This document shows, piece after piece, positions 1-7,997 of a stretch of 35,266 nucleotides of DNA. Source of the DNA: Lentisphaerae bacterium ADurb.BinA184. GTDB lineage: Bacteria > Verrucomicrobiota > Lentisphaeria > Oligosphaerales > MVZH01. Both the position numbers and the translations under genes were made by a program. Under the pieces are notes generated by a model. The model had not been told where the DNA came from and ran no database searches. It saw nothing but the letters and a program-made list of their open reading frames with translations. The DNA lies in assembly GCA_002068325.1 (NCBI GenBank), contig MVZH01000013.1, positions 1-35,266 on the forward strand, written 5' to 3'. The first letter of the stretch is position 1. Each line of letters starts with the position of its first letter.

Positions 1-110
1 GGGGGTGTGGGCATGGCGCCTGACTCCGTACGATCGGGGCTGGGCGGCATCCTGCCGTCCGGCCGGTGAAATCCGGTTCAGCACCCGGCTAATGTAGCGC
101 CATTTCCGTG

Positions 111-1280
111 CTACAGGAAGCAGATGCGGGTGATGCAGTCGTCAAAGGTCTCGCGGCCGCTGAGGATATCGATTTCGACGCGCAGGTAATAGACGGGCAG
201 GTCGCGGCGGTCGAGTTTGGGGAAACGGACCGCGTCCTTCTCGGTAGTCAGCACGAGGTCGGCCTGGCGGCTGAGGCTGGCATTGATGAAGTTGATGACC
301 TCGCGCTGGTCGTAGCGGTGGTGGTCCACATAGCGTTCGCAGTGCACGAGTTCGCCGCCGAGCTGGCGCAGGAAGGCCTCGAAGCTTTCCGGGCAGGCGA
401 TGGCGCAGATGGCGGCCAGGCGTTTGCCGCGCAGGGTCTCCAGGTCGTGTCGCTCGCCGGTGTAGACATCCACCAGGTGGCGCGGCCGGTGGGTGCACTC
501 GATGATCTCGGCGCGCGGGTTGTGCTTGCGGATGAAGGTCCGCAGATGGCGGACGGAGGGGCTGCCGTTGCACTTGGTGAGGAAGACGAAGTCGGCGCGG
601 CGGACGTTCTTGATGGGTTCGCGCAGGAAGCCGCGCGGCAGCAGGTGGTGGTTGTGGAACGGATTGGTCGCATCAACCAGCAGGATGTTCAGCCGTGGCC
701 TCAGGGCCAGGTACTGGTAGCCGTCGTCGAGCAGCAGGGTGTCGCAGCCGAGCTGGCGGATGGCGTACCGGCTGGCCTTGACGCGATCCTTGTCGACGAG
801 GACGCAGACGTCGGGCAGGTTGCTGGCCAGCATGTAGGGTTCATCGCCGCCCATGGCGGAGTCCATGAGCAGGCGTTTGCCGTCGGAGACGCAGCGCGGC
901 GGGATCTCGCGGTCGGGGTGCCGGAACATGTCGCGCAGCCGTTCCGGCAGGGGCCGGCGCTTGCTGCGGTAGCCGCGGCTGAGTACGGCCACCTTGCGGC
1001 CCTTGGCGGCCAGGGTGCGTGCGAAGACCTCGACAACGGGGGTCTTGCCGGTGCCGCCGACGGTGAGGTTGCCGATGCTGACGACCAGGCAGCCGGGCGT
1101 GTGCCGGCGGAGCAGGCCCTCGTTGAACAGGGCCAGCCGCAACTGCACGGCGCCGCGGTAGCCGCGGGACAGCACGAAGAGCAGGACGCGCAGGGCGCGG
1201 TCAAGCCGGCCACGGCAACGACCTTCGAGCAGGTCGATGACGTAGGCCTCCGCCTTCTCGCCCAGTTCACTCAGTGTCAT
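111..1280 (-). CDS. lpxK: Tetraacyldisaccharide 4'-kinase LpxK
   Basis: LpxK phosphorylates the 4' position of the lipid A disaccharide precursor at the cytoplasmic face of the inner membrane, giving lipid IVA. The 389-residue product has the family P-loop (GGTGKT, residues 75-80, after SIGNLTV), a GDEP motif (146-149), the DDGYQ motif (186-190) and the C-terminal [10 protein letters not shown] block. A hydrophobic, basic N-terminal stretch (about 25-40) fits membrane association. It is longer than the roughly 330 residues of E. coli LpxK, mostly in the C-terminal half. It starts 39 nt after the stop of the mlaC-like gene on the same strand, so the two are probably cotranscribed. No good Shine-Dalgarno is visible before this ATG, which would fit translation dependent on the upstream gene. 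The family call is firm. The 110 bases beyond its stop, to the window edge, hold nothing I can name. Confidence 0.96.
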   Translation of the reverse strand: MTLSELGEKAEAYVIDLLEGRCRGRLDRALRVLLFVLSRGYRGAVQLRLALFNEGLLRRHTPGCLVVSIGNLTVGGTGKTPVVEVFARTLAAKGRKVAVLSRGYRSKRRPLPERLRDMFRHPDREIPPRCVSDGKRLLMDSAMGGDEPYMLASNLPDVCVLVDKDRVKASRYAIRQLGCDTLLLDDGYQYLALRPRLNILLVDATNPFHNHHLLPRGFLREPIKNVRRADFVFLTKCNGSPSVRHLRTFIRKHNPRAEIIECTHRPRHLVDVYTGERHDLETLRGKRLAAICAIACPESFEAFLRQLGGELVHCERYVDHHRYDQREVINFINASLSRQADLVLTTEKDAVRFPKLDRRDLPVYYLRVEIDILSGRETFDDCITRICFL

Positions 1281-1319
1281 GGGTCGGATGCCGGCGGGCC
1301 GCGCCGCCGCGGGGATCGG

Positions 1320-1898
1320 TTAGGCCTGGCGCATGGTTTGGATCAGTTCCTCGAACCCCTTGCTCTTGAGGACGGCGCGGTACTGGCTGATGTAGGTCTT
1401 GAGGAAGCTGACGCCATCAATGACGACGTCGTAGATCAGCCACTGGCCGTCGGCCCGCTCCACCAGCCGGTAATCAATCGCAAAGGCGGCGTCCCGCGCC
1501 ACCAGGCGTGTCCTCACGTCCGCCTTGCCGGCCTTCTCGGTGAGGCCGGTGAACTCGACGGTCTCGCCCTCGTAGTGCACGACCTTCGAGGCGTAGCTGT
1601 TCAACAACAGCCGGCGGAACTCGCCGGTGAACGTGGCCTGTTGCTCGGCGGACAGGCCGGCCCACTGCTCCCCCAGCACCAGGCGGCTCATCAGCCGGAA
1701 GTCAAAGGCCCCGTCAACCAGCCCCTCGATCTTCGCCAGCTTGGCGGCCTCGTCCGCGTCGCCGCTGCGGGCCACGGCCAGGACATCGTCAGCCAACCGG
1801 CGCATCACGGAGTCGGCCGACCCCGCCGCCGACTCCCCGGCCGAGGCGCCCCCGGCCATCAACGCCGCCAGCACCATCCCGGTCAACCACACGCGCAT
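1320..1898 (-). CDS. MlaC/Ttg2D-family periplasmic lipid-binding protein
   Basis: This is a 192-residue exported protein of the MlaC / toluene-tolerance Ttg2D family, periplasmic carriers of phospholipids or other hydrophobic molecules. A signal peptide (residues 1-20, ending GGASA) is followed by family features: FDFRLMSRLVLGEQWAGLS, then a stretch where the enzyme-like fold reads FTGEFRRLLLNSYA, and the C-terminal WLIYDVVIDGVSFLKTY. The start at 1898 is chosen because AGGGGG lies 7 nt upstream and it gives a clean signal peptide; an upstream in-frame ATG would add about 135 low-quality residues. It precedes lpxK by 39 nt and diverges from an MMPL exporter. No MlaE, MlaF or MlaD gene is near. 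The pairing with an MMPL protein is like hpnM-hpnN, so it may hand lipid to or from that exporter; this is inference. Confidence 0.9.
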   Translation of the reverse strand: MRVWLTGMVLAALMAGGASAGESAAGSADSVMRRLADDVLAVARSGDADEAAKLAKIEGLVDGAFDFRLMSRLVLGEQWAGLSAEQQATFTGEFRRLLLNSYASKVVHYEGETVEFTGLTEKAGKADVRTRLVARDAAFAIDYRLVERADGQWLIYDVVIDGVSFLKTYISQYRAVLKSKGFEELIQTMRQA

Positions 1899-1937
1899 GT
1901 TCTGACCCCCTGACTGTAAAGGGTTGGGGAAAGCGCA

Positions 1938-1943
1938 ACTATA
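1938..1943 (-). promoter_or_regulatory. Possible -10 element for mlaC-lpxK
   Basis: Reading on the minus strand, TATAGT lies about 40 bases upstream of the mlaC start. No convincing -35 hexamer sits 16-18 nt further up, so this is a weak call resting on the -10 match in very GC-rich surroundings. Confidence 0.25.
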
Positions 1944-2080
1944 CTCCGACTCGGCCAAGATGCACGGGCTCCGGCGCGGTATGACCGGCCGCCGGCCCGC
2001 GGGTTCCCGCAGGGCCGCCGCGGGCATGCCTGGCCCCCGTCCCGGCGGCGGCACGAACCGGCCGGCGCGGCGACGCGGAG

Positions 2081-2108
2081 TTGACCGCCCGCGGGCACGG
2101 GCTATCTT
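2081..2108 (+). promoter_or_regulatory. Candidate sigma-70 promoter for the MMPL exporter
   Basis: TTGACC (2081-2086) and TATCTT (2103-2108) are separated by 16 nt, about 100 nt upstream of the exporter start. The match is five of six bases at -35 and four of six at -10. It lies in the 313-nt divergent spacer shared with the mlaC-lpxK unit. The rest of that spacer shows no gene or clear repeat. Confidence 0.4.
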
Positions 2109-2211
2109 CCCGTCCTGTTCTGTGCCTGGGGGCGACCGCCAGGCCGGCGGCCCCTCGCACCGGTGCCGCCTCCCGCACGCAACACCGGAGCCGCGCGAGG
2201 GCCTGACCCCC

Positions 2212-4797
2212 ATGAGCAACCCTGTCCCCAAGACGAATCCTGCCGCCCCGTCCACCTGGATCCACCAGTACGGCGCCTGGGTCACCCGGCACGCGGTCCC
2301 CATCCTCGCCGCCTTCGCCGTCCTCGTCGCCGCCGCCCTCTACGCGGCCCGCGGATTCTACCTGGACGCCTCCAGCGAATCGCTGCTCCTCGAGACGGAC
2401 CGCGACCTGGCCCTGTACCGCGAGATCGCCGCGCGCTTCGGCAGCCAGGAGTTCGTGTTCATCACCTGCACCCCGCAGGCCGGCGATGCCTTTGCGCCCG
2501 AGACCCTCGACCTGCTCGGCCAGATGCGCGCCGACCTCCAGGCCCTCCCCGCCGTCCGCCAGGTGCATACCCTGCTGGACATCCCGCTGCTGCGCTCGCC
2601 CCCCGTGCCGCTGGCCGATGTCATCGACAACATCAAGACCCTCGAAACCCCCGGCGTCGACCACCGCCTCGCCCGCACCGAGATCCTCGAGAGCGAGGTC
2701 TACGGCGAGCAGATGATCAGCCGCGACGGGCGCACGACGTCGCTGCTCATCACACTCGAAGACAACCCGGAGCTGGATGCCCTGCGCCGCCAGCGCAACC
2801 TCGTCCTCGCCCTCCAGGCCAAGGGCGAAGCCAGCGCCGAACAGGCCCGATGGCTCGACGAGGTCCGGCCCCAGTACGTCCAACTGCAACGCGACGCCAA
2901 CCGCCGCCAGCACGAACTCATCGTGGCCGTCCGCGGCGTCCTCGACCGCTACCGCGGCCGCGCCGACATCCGCCTCGGCGGCGTCCCCATGGTCGCCGAC
3001 GACATGATCGAGTACGTGCGCAGCGACCTGCGGGTCTTCGGCATTAGCATCGTCGCCTGCATCGTCGTCACCCTGGCCGCCTTCTTCCGACGCCTGCGCT
3101 GGCTGATCCTGGCCGCCCTGTGCTGCGGGGTGTCCATCATCTTCATGTTCGGGTTCCTCGGCCTGGTCGGGTGGCCTGTCACCGTCATCTCGGCCAACTT
3201 CGTGTCCATCCTCCTGATCATCACCATGTCGCTGGTGATCCACCTGATCGTGCAGTACCTGGAGATTGTCCGTCAGGATCCCGCCAGGGCCGTCCGCGAG
3301 GTGGTCGTCCAGACGGTCGCCTTGAAGTGGACGCCAGCCCTGTTCTGCAGCCTGACCACGATCGCCGGGTTCTCCTCGCTGGTATTCTGCAATATCAAGC
3401 CGGTCAAGGACTTCGGACTCATGATGTGCATGGGGCTGGTGATCGCGCACACGGTCTCCTTCCTCCTCTTCCCCGCCCTGCTGGCGCTGTTCCCGCGCAC
3501 CACCGCGTCCGGCGGCATCGATGTGGGCGGCCGGCTGACCCGTGTCATGGCCGGAGTCATCGAGCGGCGCGGAGGCTGGATCGTCCTCGCCACCGTCCTC
3601 GCCATCGCCCTCATCGTTCTCGGCGTCAACCGCCTGACCGTCGAGAACAGCTTCATCAACAACTTCCACCGTTCGACCGAGATCTACCGCGGCATGACCT
3701 TCATTGACCAGGCCTTCGGCGGCACCACACCCCTCGATGTGCTGGTCCGCATCCCCCAGGCCGCCGCGGACAACGCCCCCGCCGCCGCCGCGCCGGCCGC
3801 CGCCGACGCCGCCGACGACCTCGCGGGGTTCGAGGAGTACGACGAGCCCGAGGACTCCGCGACCTACTGGTACACCCCGGAACGGCTCGACCTCGCCCGC
3901 CGCGCCCATGCCTGCCTTGAACAGACCCCGCACGTCGGCAAGGTCCTGTCCATCGAAACCCTCATGCGCGAGGTCGCCAAACTCAACGGCGGCAAGCGCC
4001 TCGAAGGCTTCGAACTCGCCATCCTCATCCAGAAACTCCCGCCGTTCGTGCGCGACCTCCTCGTCACCCCCTACGTCTCCGCCGAGGAGAACCAGCTCCG
4101 CCTCACCGCGCGCGTCCGCGACTCCGACCCCGACCTGCGCCGCCAGCCCCTCCTCGACCAGCTCCGCACGGACCTCGACGCGGCGCTCGCCCTGCCCGCC
4201 GGCAGCCTCGCCGTCAACGGCGTCACGGTCCTCTACAGCAACATGCTGCGCAGCCTCTACCGCTCGCAGATCCTGACCATCGGCATCACCTTCCTGATCC
4301 TGCTGGTCATGTTCCTCGTGCTCTTCCGCTCGTTCAAACTCTCCCTCATCGTCCTGTTCCCCAACCTGATCGCCTCCCTGTCCGTGCTGGCGATCATCGG
4401 CCTCGCCGGCCTGCCCCTCGACCTCATGACGATCACCATCGCCTCCATCAGCATCGGCATCGCGGTGGACGGCACCATCCACTACCTCTGCCGGTTCCGC
4501 CAGGAGTTCGCGGCCAACGGCCGGTACCTGGCCGCGATGCGGGCCTGCCACGACACCGTCGGCCGCGCGATGTCGCTGACCTCGATCACGATCATCCTCG
4601 GGTTCAGCATCCTCACCCTCTCGAAGTTCGTCCCCACCGTCCTCTTCGGCGCCCTCACCGGCGTGGCCATGGTCATGGCCTGGCTGGGCGCCCTCGGGCT
4701 GATGCCGTGGATCATCCTCCGGCTTCGCCCCTTCGGGCCGGAGCCGGCCGCGCACGGGCAGGGGCCGTCGTCGGCGCCGCACGACGCCGCGCGGTGA
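2212..4797 (+). CDS. MMPL/RND-superfamily exporter (HpnN-like)
   Basis: This 861-residue inner-membrane protein has the duplicated RND layout of the MMPL/HAE3 exporters, which move lipids or other hydrophobic molecules using the proton gradient. Each half has one transmembrane helix, a large periplasmic loop, then a bundle of about five helices (roughly residues 270-440 and 680-850). The second bundle carries the usual proton-relay aspartate in GIAVDGTIHY (D753). The equivalent first-half position reads MSLVIHLIVQY, with no aspartate. An Ala/Asp-rich low-complexity insert (about 520-545) lies in the second periplasmic loop. The start at 2212 is favoured because the upstream extension is Arg/Pro-rich and unlike the family, while residue 1 here leads directly into helix 1; GAGG lies 11 nt upstream. 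It diverges from mlaC, as in hopanoid-type hpnM/hpnN pairs, but no hopanoid genes are present, so the substrate is unknown. Confidence 0.88.
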   Translation: MSNPVPKTNPAAPSTWIHQYGAWVTRHAVPILAAFAVLVAAALYAARGFYLDASSESLLLETDRDLALYREIAARFGSQEFVFITCTPQAGDAFAPETLDLLGQMRADLQALPAVRQVHTLLDIPLLRSPPVPLADVIDNIKTLETPGVDHRLARTEILESEVYGEQMISRDGRTTSLLITLEDNPELDALRRQRNLVLALQAKGEASAEQARWLDEVRPQYVQLQRDANRRQHELIVAVRGVLDRYRGRADIRLGGVPMVADDMIEYVRSDLRVFGISIVACIVVTLAAFFRRLRWLILAALCCGVSIIFMFGFLGLVGWPVTVISANFVSILLIITMSLVIHLIVQYLEIVRQDPARAVREVVVQTVALKWTPALFCSLTTIAGFSSLVFCNIKPVKDFGLMMCMGLVIAHTVSFLLFPALLALFPRTTASGGIDVGGRLTRVMAGVIERRGGWIVLATVLAIALIVLGVNRLTVENSFINNFHRSTEIYRGMTFIDQAFGGTTPLDVLVRIPQAAADNAPAAAAPAAADAADDLAGFEEYDEPEDSATYWYTPERLDLARRAHACLEQTPHVGKVLSIETLMREVAKLNGGKRLEGFELAILIQKLPPFVRDLLVTPYVSAEENQLRLTARVRDSDPDLRRQPLLDQLRTDLDAALALPAGSLAVNGVTVLYSNMLRSLYRSQILTIGITFLILLVMFLVLFRSFKLSLIVLFPNLIASLSVLAIIGLAGLPLDLMTITIASISIGIAVDGTIHYLCRFRQEFAANGRYLAAMRACHDTVGRAMSLTSITIILGFSILTLSKFVPTVLFGALTGVAMVMAWLGALGLMPWIILRLRPFGPEPAAHGQGPSSAPHDAAR

Positions 4798-4875
4798 CGC
4801 CACGCGCCTGAGGGGGAGGCGAGGGCGGGCGGGGATGCGGGGGCGCGGCCGCCCGCGAGTCTTGGGGGCGGCGGA

Positions 4876-5316
4876 TCAGTTCGTCTTCACGAGCTCGAAC
4901 ACGGGATCGCGGGCGAACTGCTTGGCCTGCCGCAGGCGGCGCGGCTTCTCGTAACTGACGGTGTAGACGTCGCCGGCCTGGCCGTCGAGTTCGAGCACCA
5001 CAGGATCCGACCGAACCGTCTCGTGGTAGTCCTTGCTGATCGGCCAGATGACCGAGTACCGCACCGAGATGCGGTGGGGCCCCGGAAGCAGGTGCAGTTC
5101 GGTGGGCAACCCGGCCAGGCGCGCCACGCTCATGGCCGGCGCCGCGCCGTCCACCCGCAGCAACGTGACTTCCTCGGGCAACTGCAGGCGGACGACCTCC
5201 GACGTGGCCCGCGCCCCGCCGTCGTACCCCTGGTAACGGTTCGTCGTCCGGCATCCGGCCAGCGCCAGCGCCGCCACCAACACCCTGAACGCCCGCGTCA
5301 ACCGCTTCGCCTGCAT
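4876..5316 (-). CDS. Small lipoprotein, DUF2057 (YccT)-like
   Basis: This is a 146-residue predicted lipoprotein. A short basic start and hydrophobic run lead into the lipobox LALAGC, so Cys would be residue 22 after signal peptidase II cleavage. The mature part, about 125 residues, reads as beta-rich: a segment with LPEEVTLLRVDG, LPTELHLLPGPHRISVRYSV, and then LDGQAGDVYTVSYEKP. The central LLPGPHRISVRY block resembles DUF2057/YccT-type proteins, whose function is poorly known. The start at 5316 is fixed by GGAGGA with a 6-7 nt spacer; an in-frame ATG further up lacks such a site. It follows pyrB by 61 nt on the same strand and may be read through from it. It converges with the MMPL gene across 78 GC-rich bases without a clear terminator. 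Confidence 0.75.
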   Translation of the reverse strand: MQAKRLTRAFRVLVAALALAGCRTTNRYQGYDGGARATSEVVRLQLPEEVTLLRVDGAAPAMSVARLAGLPTELHLLPGPHRISVRYSVIWPISKDYHETVRSDPVVLELDGQAGDVYTVSYEKPRRLRQAKQFARDPVFELVKTN

Positions 5317-5377
5317 GGACTGTCCTCCGTGGGAATGCCCCGCCGCCTCGCGCGACCGCCGCGCCACGCACGCCGGC

Positions 5378-6466
5378 CTATTCCAAGTTCAGCTCGTAGT
5401 ACTTGTTGACCTCACCGTCGAGGCGGAAGGTGGTCACGATGAGGGCGACGCGGATCCACATGCCGTTGCGCACCTGCCGCCAGTACATGGCGCGCGGGTC
5501 GCTGTCCACCTCGACGGCGATCTCCTTGCGGCGCGGCAGCGGATGCATGAGGATGGCGTTGCGCTTCAGCAACCGCAGGTGCTCGGCCCGGAAATGGTAC
5601 TTCGTGCCGTTGTCCTTGTCGCCTGCCCCGGGGACATTGCCCCACTCGTCCTGCAACCGCGTCATGTAGATGGCGTCGGCCTCCGGGATGACCGACTCGA
5701 AGTCCTCGCGCACCTCGTACTTGACCCCGGCCTCGTCGAGCTGCTGCAGGACGTCCTCGCCAATCTGCAGCGGCTTGGCGGCGACGAAGTACTGCTTGAC
5801 GTCCGTGTAGTTGGTCAACAGCCAGGCCAGCGAGCGCACGGTGCGGCCGCGCAGGAGGTCGCCGACGAACACCACCGTCTTGCCATCAATGCCGCCGAGC
5901 CGCTCGAAGCTGCGCTGCAGCGTGTAGATGTCCAGCAACGCCTGAGTCGGATGCTGATCCTTGCCGGAACCGGCGTTGATGATCGGCACCGGGCGCTCGG
6001 TGTTCGAGAGCAGCCAGGCCATGTGCTCGGCCAGGCCCTGCTGCGGGGTGCGCATGATGAGCAGGTCGAAGTACGAACTGAAGGTCCGAATGGAGTCTTC
6101 AATGGACTCCCCCTTCAGCTCGCTCGACGTCGCCGGATCCCGAACCTCGGCCGCCTTGATCCCGATGATCTGGCAGGCGGCGTAGAACGACAGGAAGGTG
6201 CGGGTGCTGGGCTGCGAAAAGTACAGCATGGCCCGCTTGTGGTCGAGCAGGCCGTTGAGAAAATGCATGCCGTCCTTGCTCTTGGCGATGCGGCGGATGC
6301 GCGTGGCCAGCCCGCACAGGTCGTCCAGCATGCCGCGGGTGAACTGCTGCGCAACCAGCGTGTGGATCGGCCGGCCGCCGTCGTTGAACAGGCTCGCCTT
6401 GCGGCGGACATCCAGCCCCTGCAGGCCGTCCCACGAGAGATGGCTGAAGCGGTAATCTTTCGGCAT
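5378..6466 (-). CDS. pyrB: Aspartate carbamoyltransferase catalytic chain
   Basis: PyrB condenses carbamoyl phosphate with aspartate to N-carbamoyl-aspartate, the first committed step of pyrimidine synthesis, in the cytoplasm. Carbamoyl-phosphate residues are present as STRT (87-90, in YFSQPSTRTF) and HPTQ (172-175, in KDQHPTQALLDIYT). The aspartate-site motif HPLPR is at 308-312. The 362 residues exceed the roughly 310 of E. coli PyrB, with additions at the N-terminus and around residues 275-290 (GNVPGAGDKDNG), as in a longer ATCase subtype. No regulatory subunit (pyrI) or dihydroorotase is adjacent. AGGAG lies 9 nt before the start. It sits 86 nt downstream of argF on the same strand, so two enzymes that compete for carbamoyl phosphate probably share an operon. 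Confidence 0.95.
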   Translation of the reverse strand: MPKDYRFSHLSWDGLQGLDVRRKASLFNDGGRPIHTLVAQQFTRGMLDDLCGLATRIRRIAKSKDGMHFLNGLLDHKRAMLYFSQPSTRTFLSFYAACQIIGIKAAEVRDPATSSELKGESIEDSIRTFSSYFDLLIMRTPQQGLAEHMAWLLSNTERPVPIINAGSGKDQHPTQALLDIYTLQRSFERLGGIDGKTVVFVGDLLRGRTVRSLAWLLTNYTDVKQYFVAAKPLQIGEDVLQQLDEAGVKYEVREDFESVIPEADAIYMTRLQDEWGNVPGAGDKDNGTKYHFRAEHLRLLKRNAILMHPLPRRKEIAVEVDSDPRAMYWRQVRNGMWIRVALIVTTFRLDGEVNKYYELNLE

Positions 6467-6552
6467 CGGCGGCGGCTCCTACCAACGGGCGGTCAACTCC
6501 TACAGGCCGGTCTTGCAGGCCAGAATCACCTTCGAGGGCGCCCCGCCGCGGC

Positions 6553-7557
6553 TCAGGCCAGGGTCGCCACCATCACCGCCTTGATCGTGTGCACGCGGTT
6601 CTCCGCCTGGTCAAACACCTTCGAGAAGGGGGCCTCGAACACCTCGTCCGTGACCTCCAGCGCGCCCAGCTCGCGCGTCAGCTCGGTCTCATGGTTGTGG
6701 AAGGCCGGCAGGCAGTGCAGGAAGATCAGCCGGCCGTCGTCGAGATGGCCGCTGCGGCGCATCATCGCCATGTCAACCTGGTAGGGCCGCAGCAACCGCA
6801 ACCGCTCCTCGAAGGCGTGCTCCTCGCCCATCGAGACCCACACGTCCGTGTAGATGACGTTGGCACCCACCACGGCGCGGGACGGGGAGTCCGACATCGT
6901 GACGCGGCTCCCGTTGGCGGCCGCCACCTCGCGGCAACGCTCCAAACCCTCCGCCCCCGGCGCCAGCTCGGGGGGACTGCAGACCACGAAGTTGACGCCC
7001 GCCTTGGCACAGCCCAGCATCAACGAAAGGCTGACGTTGTTGCGGCCGTCGCCGACGAAAACCACCTGCAGCCCGCGCAACCGGCCGAACGTCTGCTTGA
7101 TGGTCATGAGGTCGGCCAGGATCTGCGTCGGATGGGCGTCGTCGGTCAGCCCGTTCCACACCGGCACCCCGCTGTAACGGGCCAGCTGAACCACGTTGTC
7201 GTGGGCAAAACCCCGGAAGAGAATCCCGTCGAACATCCGCCCCAACACCCGCGCCGTGTCGGCGACCGACTCCTTGCGGCCGAAATGGATGTCGCTCTTG
7301 CCCAGGTACTCGACGTGCGCCCCCTCGTCAAAACAGGCCACCGTGGCGGCGCACCGCGTCCGCGTCGAAGCCTTCTCGAAAATCATGGCCACGCTGCGGC
7401 CGCGCAGATACTGCCGCGCCCGCGGCGACCGCGCCGCCTTCTTGCGCTTCAACGCCTCCGCCAGGGCGATCAGGTCGAGCATCTCCCGGTCGCTGACATC
7501 CTCGAGCGTCAGCAGACTGCGACCGCGCATACAGGGCTTGACCGAACTCGTGCTCAC
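6553..7557 (-). CDS. argF: Ornithine carbamoyltransferase
   Basis: This enzyme makes citrulline from ornithine and carbamoyl phosphate in arginine synthesis. Motifs are complete: STRTR (64-68) for carbamoyl phosphate, HPTQ (142-145), the ornithine-specific SMG loop in DVWVSMGEE (from 238), and HCLPAFH (281-287) with the catalytic cysteine. I start it at the GTG at 7557, because AAGGA lies 6 nt upstream and the result, 334 residues, equals the usual OTC length. The next ATG (residue 10) has no ribosome-binding site, and longer in-frame ATG starts add unrelated residues. The anabolic role is inferred from the neighbouring pyrB and from the absence of arcA or arcC. The minus-strand spacer upstream carries a tandem repeat. 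Confidence 0.95.
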   Translation of the reverse strand: MSTSSVKPCMRGRSLLTLEDVSDREMLDLIALAEALKRKKAARSPRARQYLRGRSVAMIFEKASTRTRCAATVACFDEGAHVEYLGKSDIHFGRKESVADTARVLGRMFDGILFRGFAHDNVVQLARYSGVPVWNGLTDDAHPTQILADLMTIKQTFGRLRGLQVVFVGDGRNNVSLSLMLGCAKAGVNFVVCSPPELAPGAEGLERCREVAAANGSRVTMSDSPSRAVVGANVIYTDVWVSMGEEHAFEERLRLLRPYQVDMAMMRRSGHLDDGRLIFLHCLPAFHNHETELTRELGALEVTDEVFEAPFSKVFDQAENRVHTIKAVMVATLA

Positions 7558-7738
7558 GGCATGTCCTTGGCTATCTCGGCGGGCAGGCTGCCCGTCGGAA
7601 TCATACTGTAACCCCTCGACAGGACGTTTCCCACCCGCCCCGCGCCGACCGCCAGAACCCCCGGCGGATCCGCCCCGGTCCGGCTCCGACAACCGTGCAA
7701 AGCAAGGCCCTCCACGGCACCCAGCCACACCGAAACCA

Positions 7739-7797
7739 TCCACCGTCCACCGTCCACCGTCCACCCCTCCGCCGTCCACCTTCAACCCTCCACCCCC
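7739..7797. repeat. 7-bp tandem array, unit TCCACCG
   Basis: Three exact TCCACCG units (7739-7759) are followed by degraded ones to about 7797, including TCCACCC and GTCCACC. A 7-bp period does not preserve a reading frame, so this is not coding. It lies in the 440-base spacer between argF and the first coiled-coil gene. The only other signals in that spacer are the duplicated GC-rich 12-mer and promoter at 7853-7902. Confidence 0.7.
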
Positions 7798-7874
7798 GTT
7801 GCCCCCCGCCGCCCGCCGCCACAGGGGAGATAAAGGCAATTATTAGGACTGACCCCGGGGGCTTCCCCGGGGGC

Positions 7875-7902
7875 TTGACATGCGGCAATCCGCCCGTACC
7901 TT
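7875..7902 (+). promoter_or_regulatory. Candidate promoter for the coiled-coil gene pair
   Basis: A perfect TTGACA (7875-7880) is followed after 16 nt by TACCTT (7897-7902, a weak -10). It points toward the gene at 7998, which would leave a leader of roughly 90 nt. Directly upstream, CCCCGGGGGCTT is tandemly duplicated (7853-7864 and 7865-7876), and its second copy runs into the -35 element. Confidence 0.45.
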
Positions 7903-7997
7903 ATCGCGATATGGCGTAACGCACGGGCGGTCGGGCGGCCCGAAACCGACCTGGCCGGCCAGCATCGGCGGGACGCAAGGCTTCCCGGGAGGACGAG

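Noticed and set aside
1..110. tRNA or other small RNA at the left edge
   Set aside because: No cloverleaf, CCA end or conserved T-loop sequence could be found on either strand.
93..115. Hairpin TGTAGC/GCTACA over the lpxK stop codon as a terminator
   Set aside because: Only 6 bp with an 11-nt loop and no T-run on either strand; too weak to call.
1939..4803. A 954-codon open frame antisense to the MMPL exporter, and similar long antisense frames at 13053-15428, 108-1913, 16789-18063 and 28240-29853
   Set aside because: High-GC coding DNA produces long open antisense frames. Their products are Asp/Gly/Glu/Val/Ala-rich or Arg/Pro-rich, lack family motifs, and the sense frames encode recognisable or well-formed proteins.
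4798..4875. Bidirectional terminator between the MMPL and lipoprotein genes
   Set aside because: There is a GCGGCCGC palindrome in G-rich DNA but no stable longer stem and no T-run.
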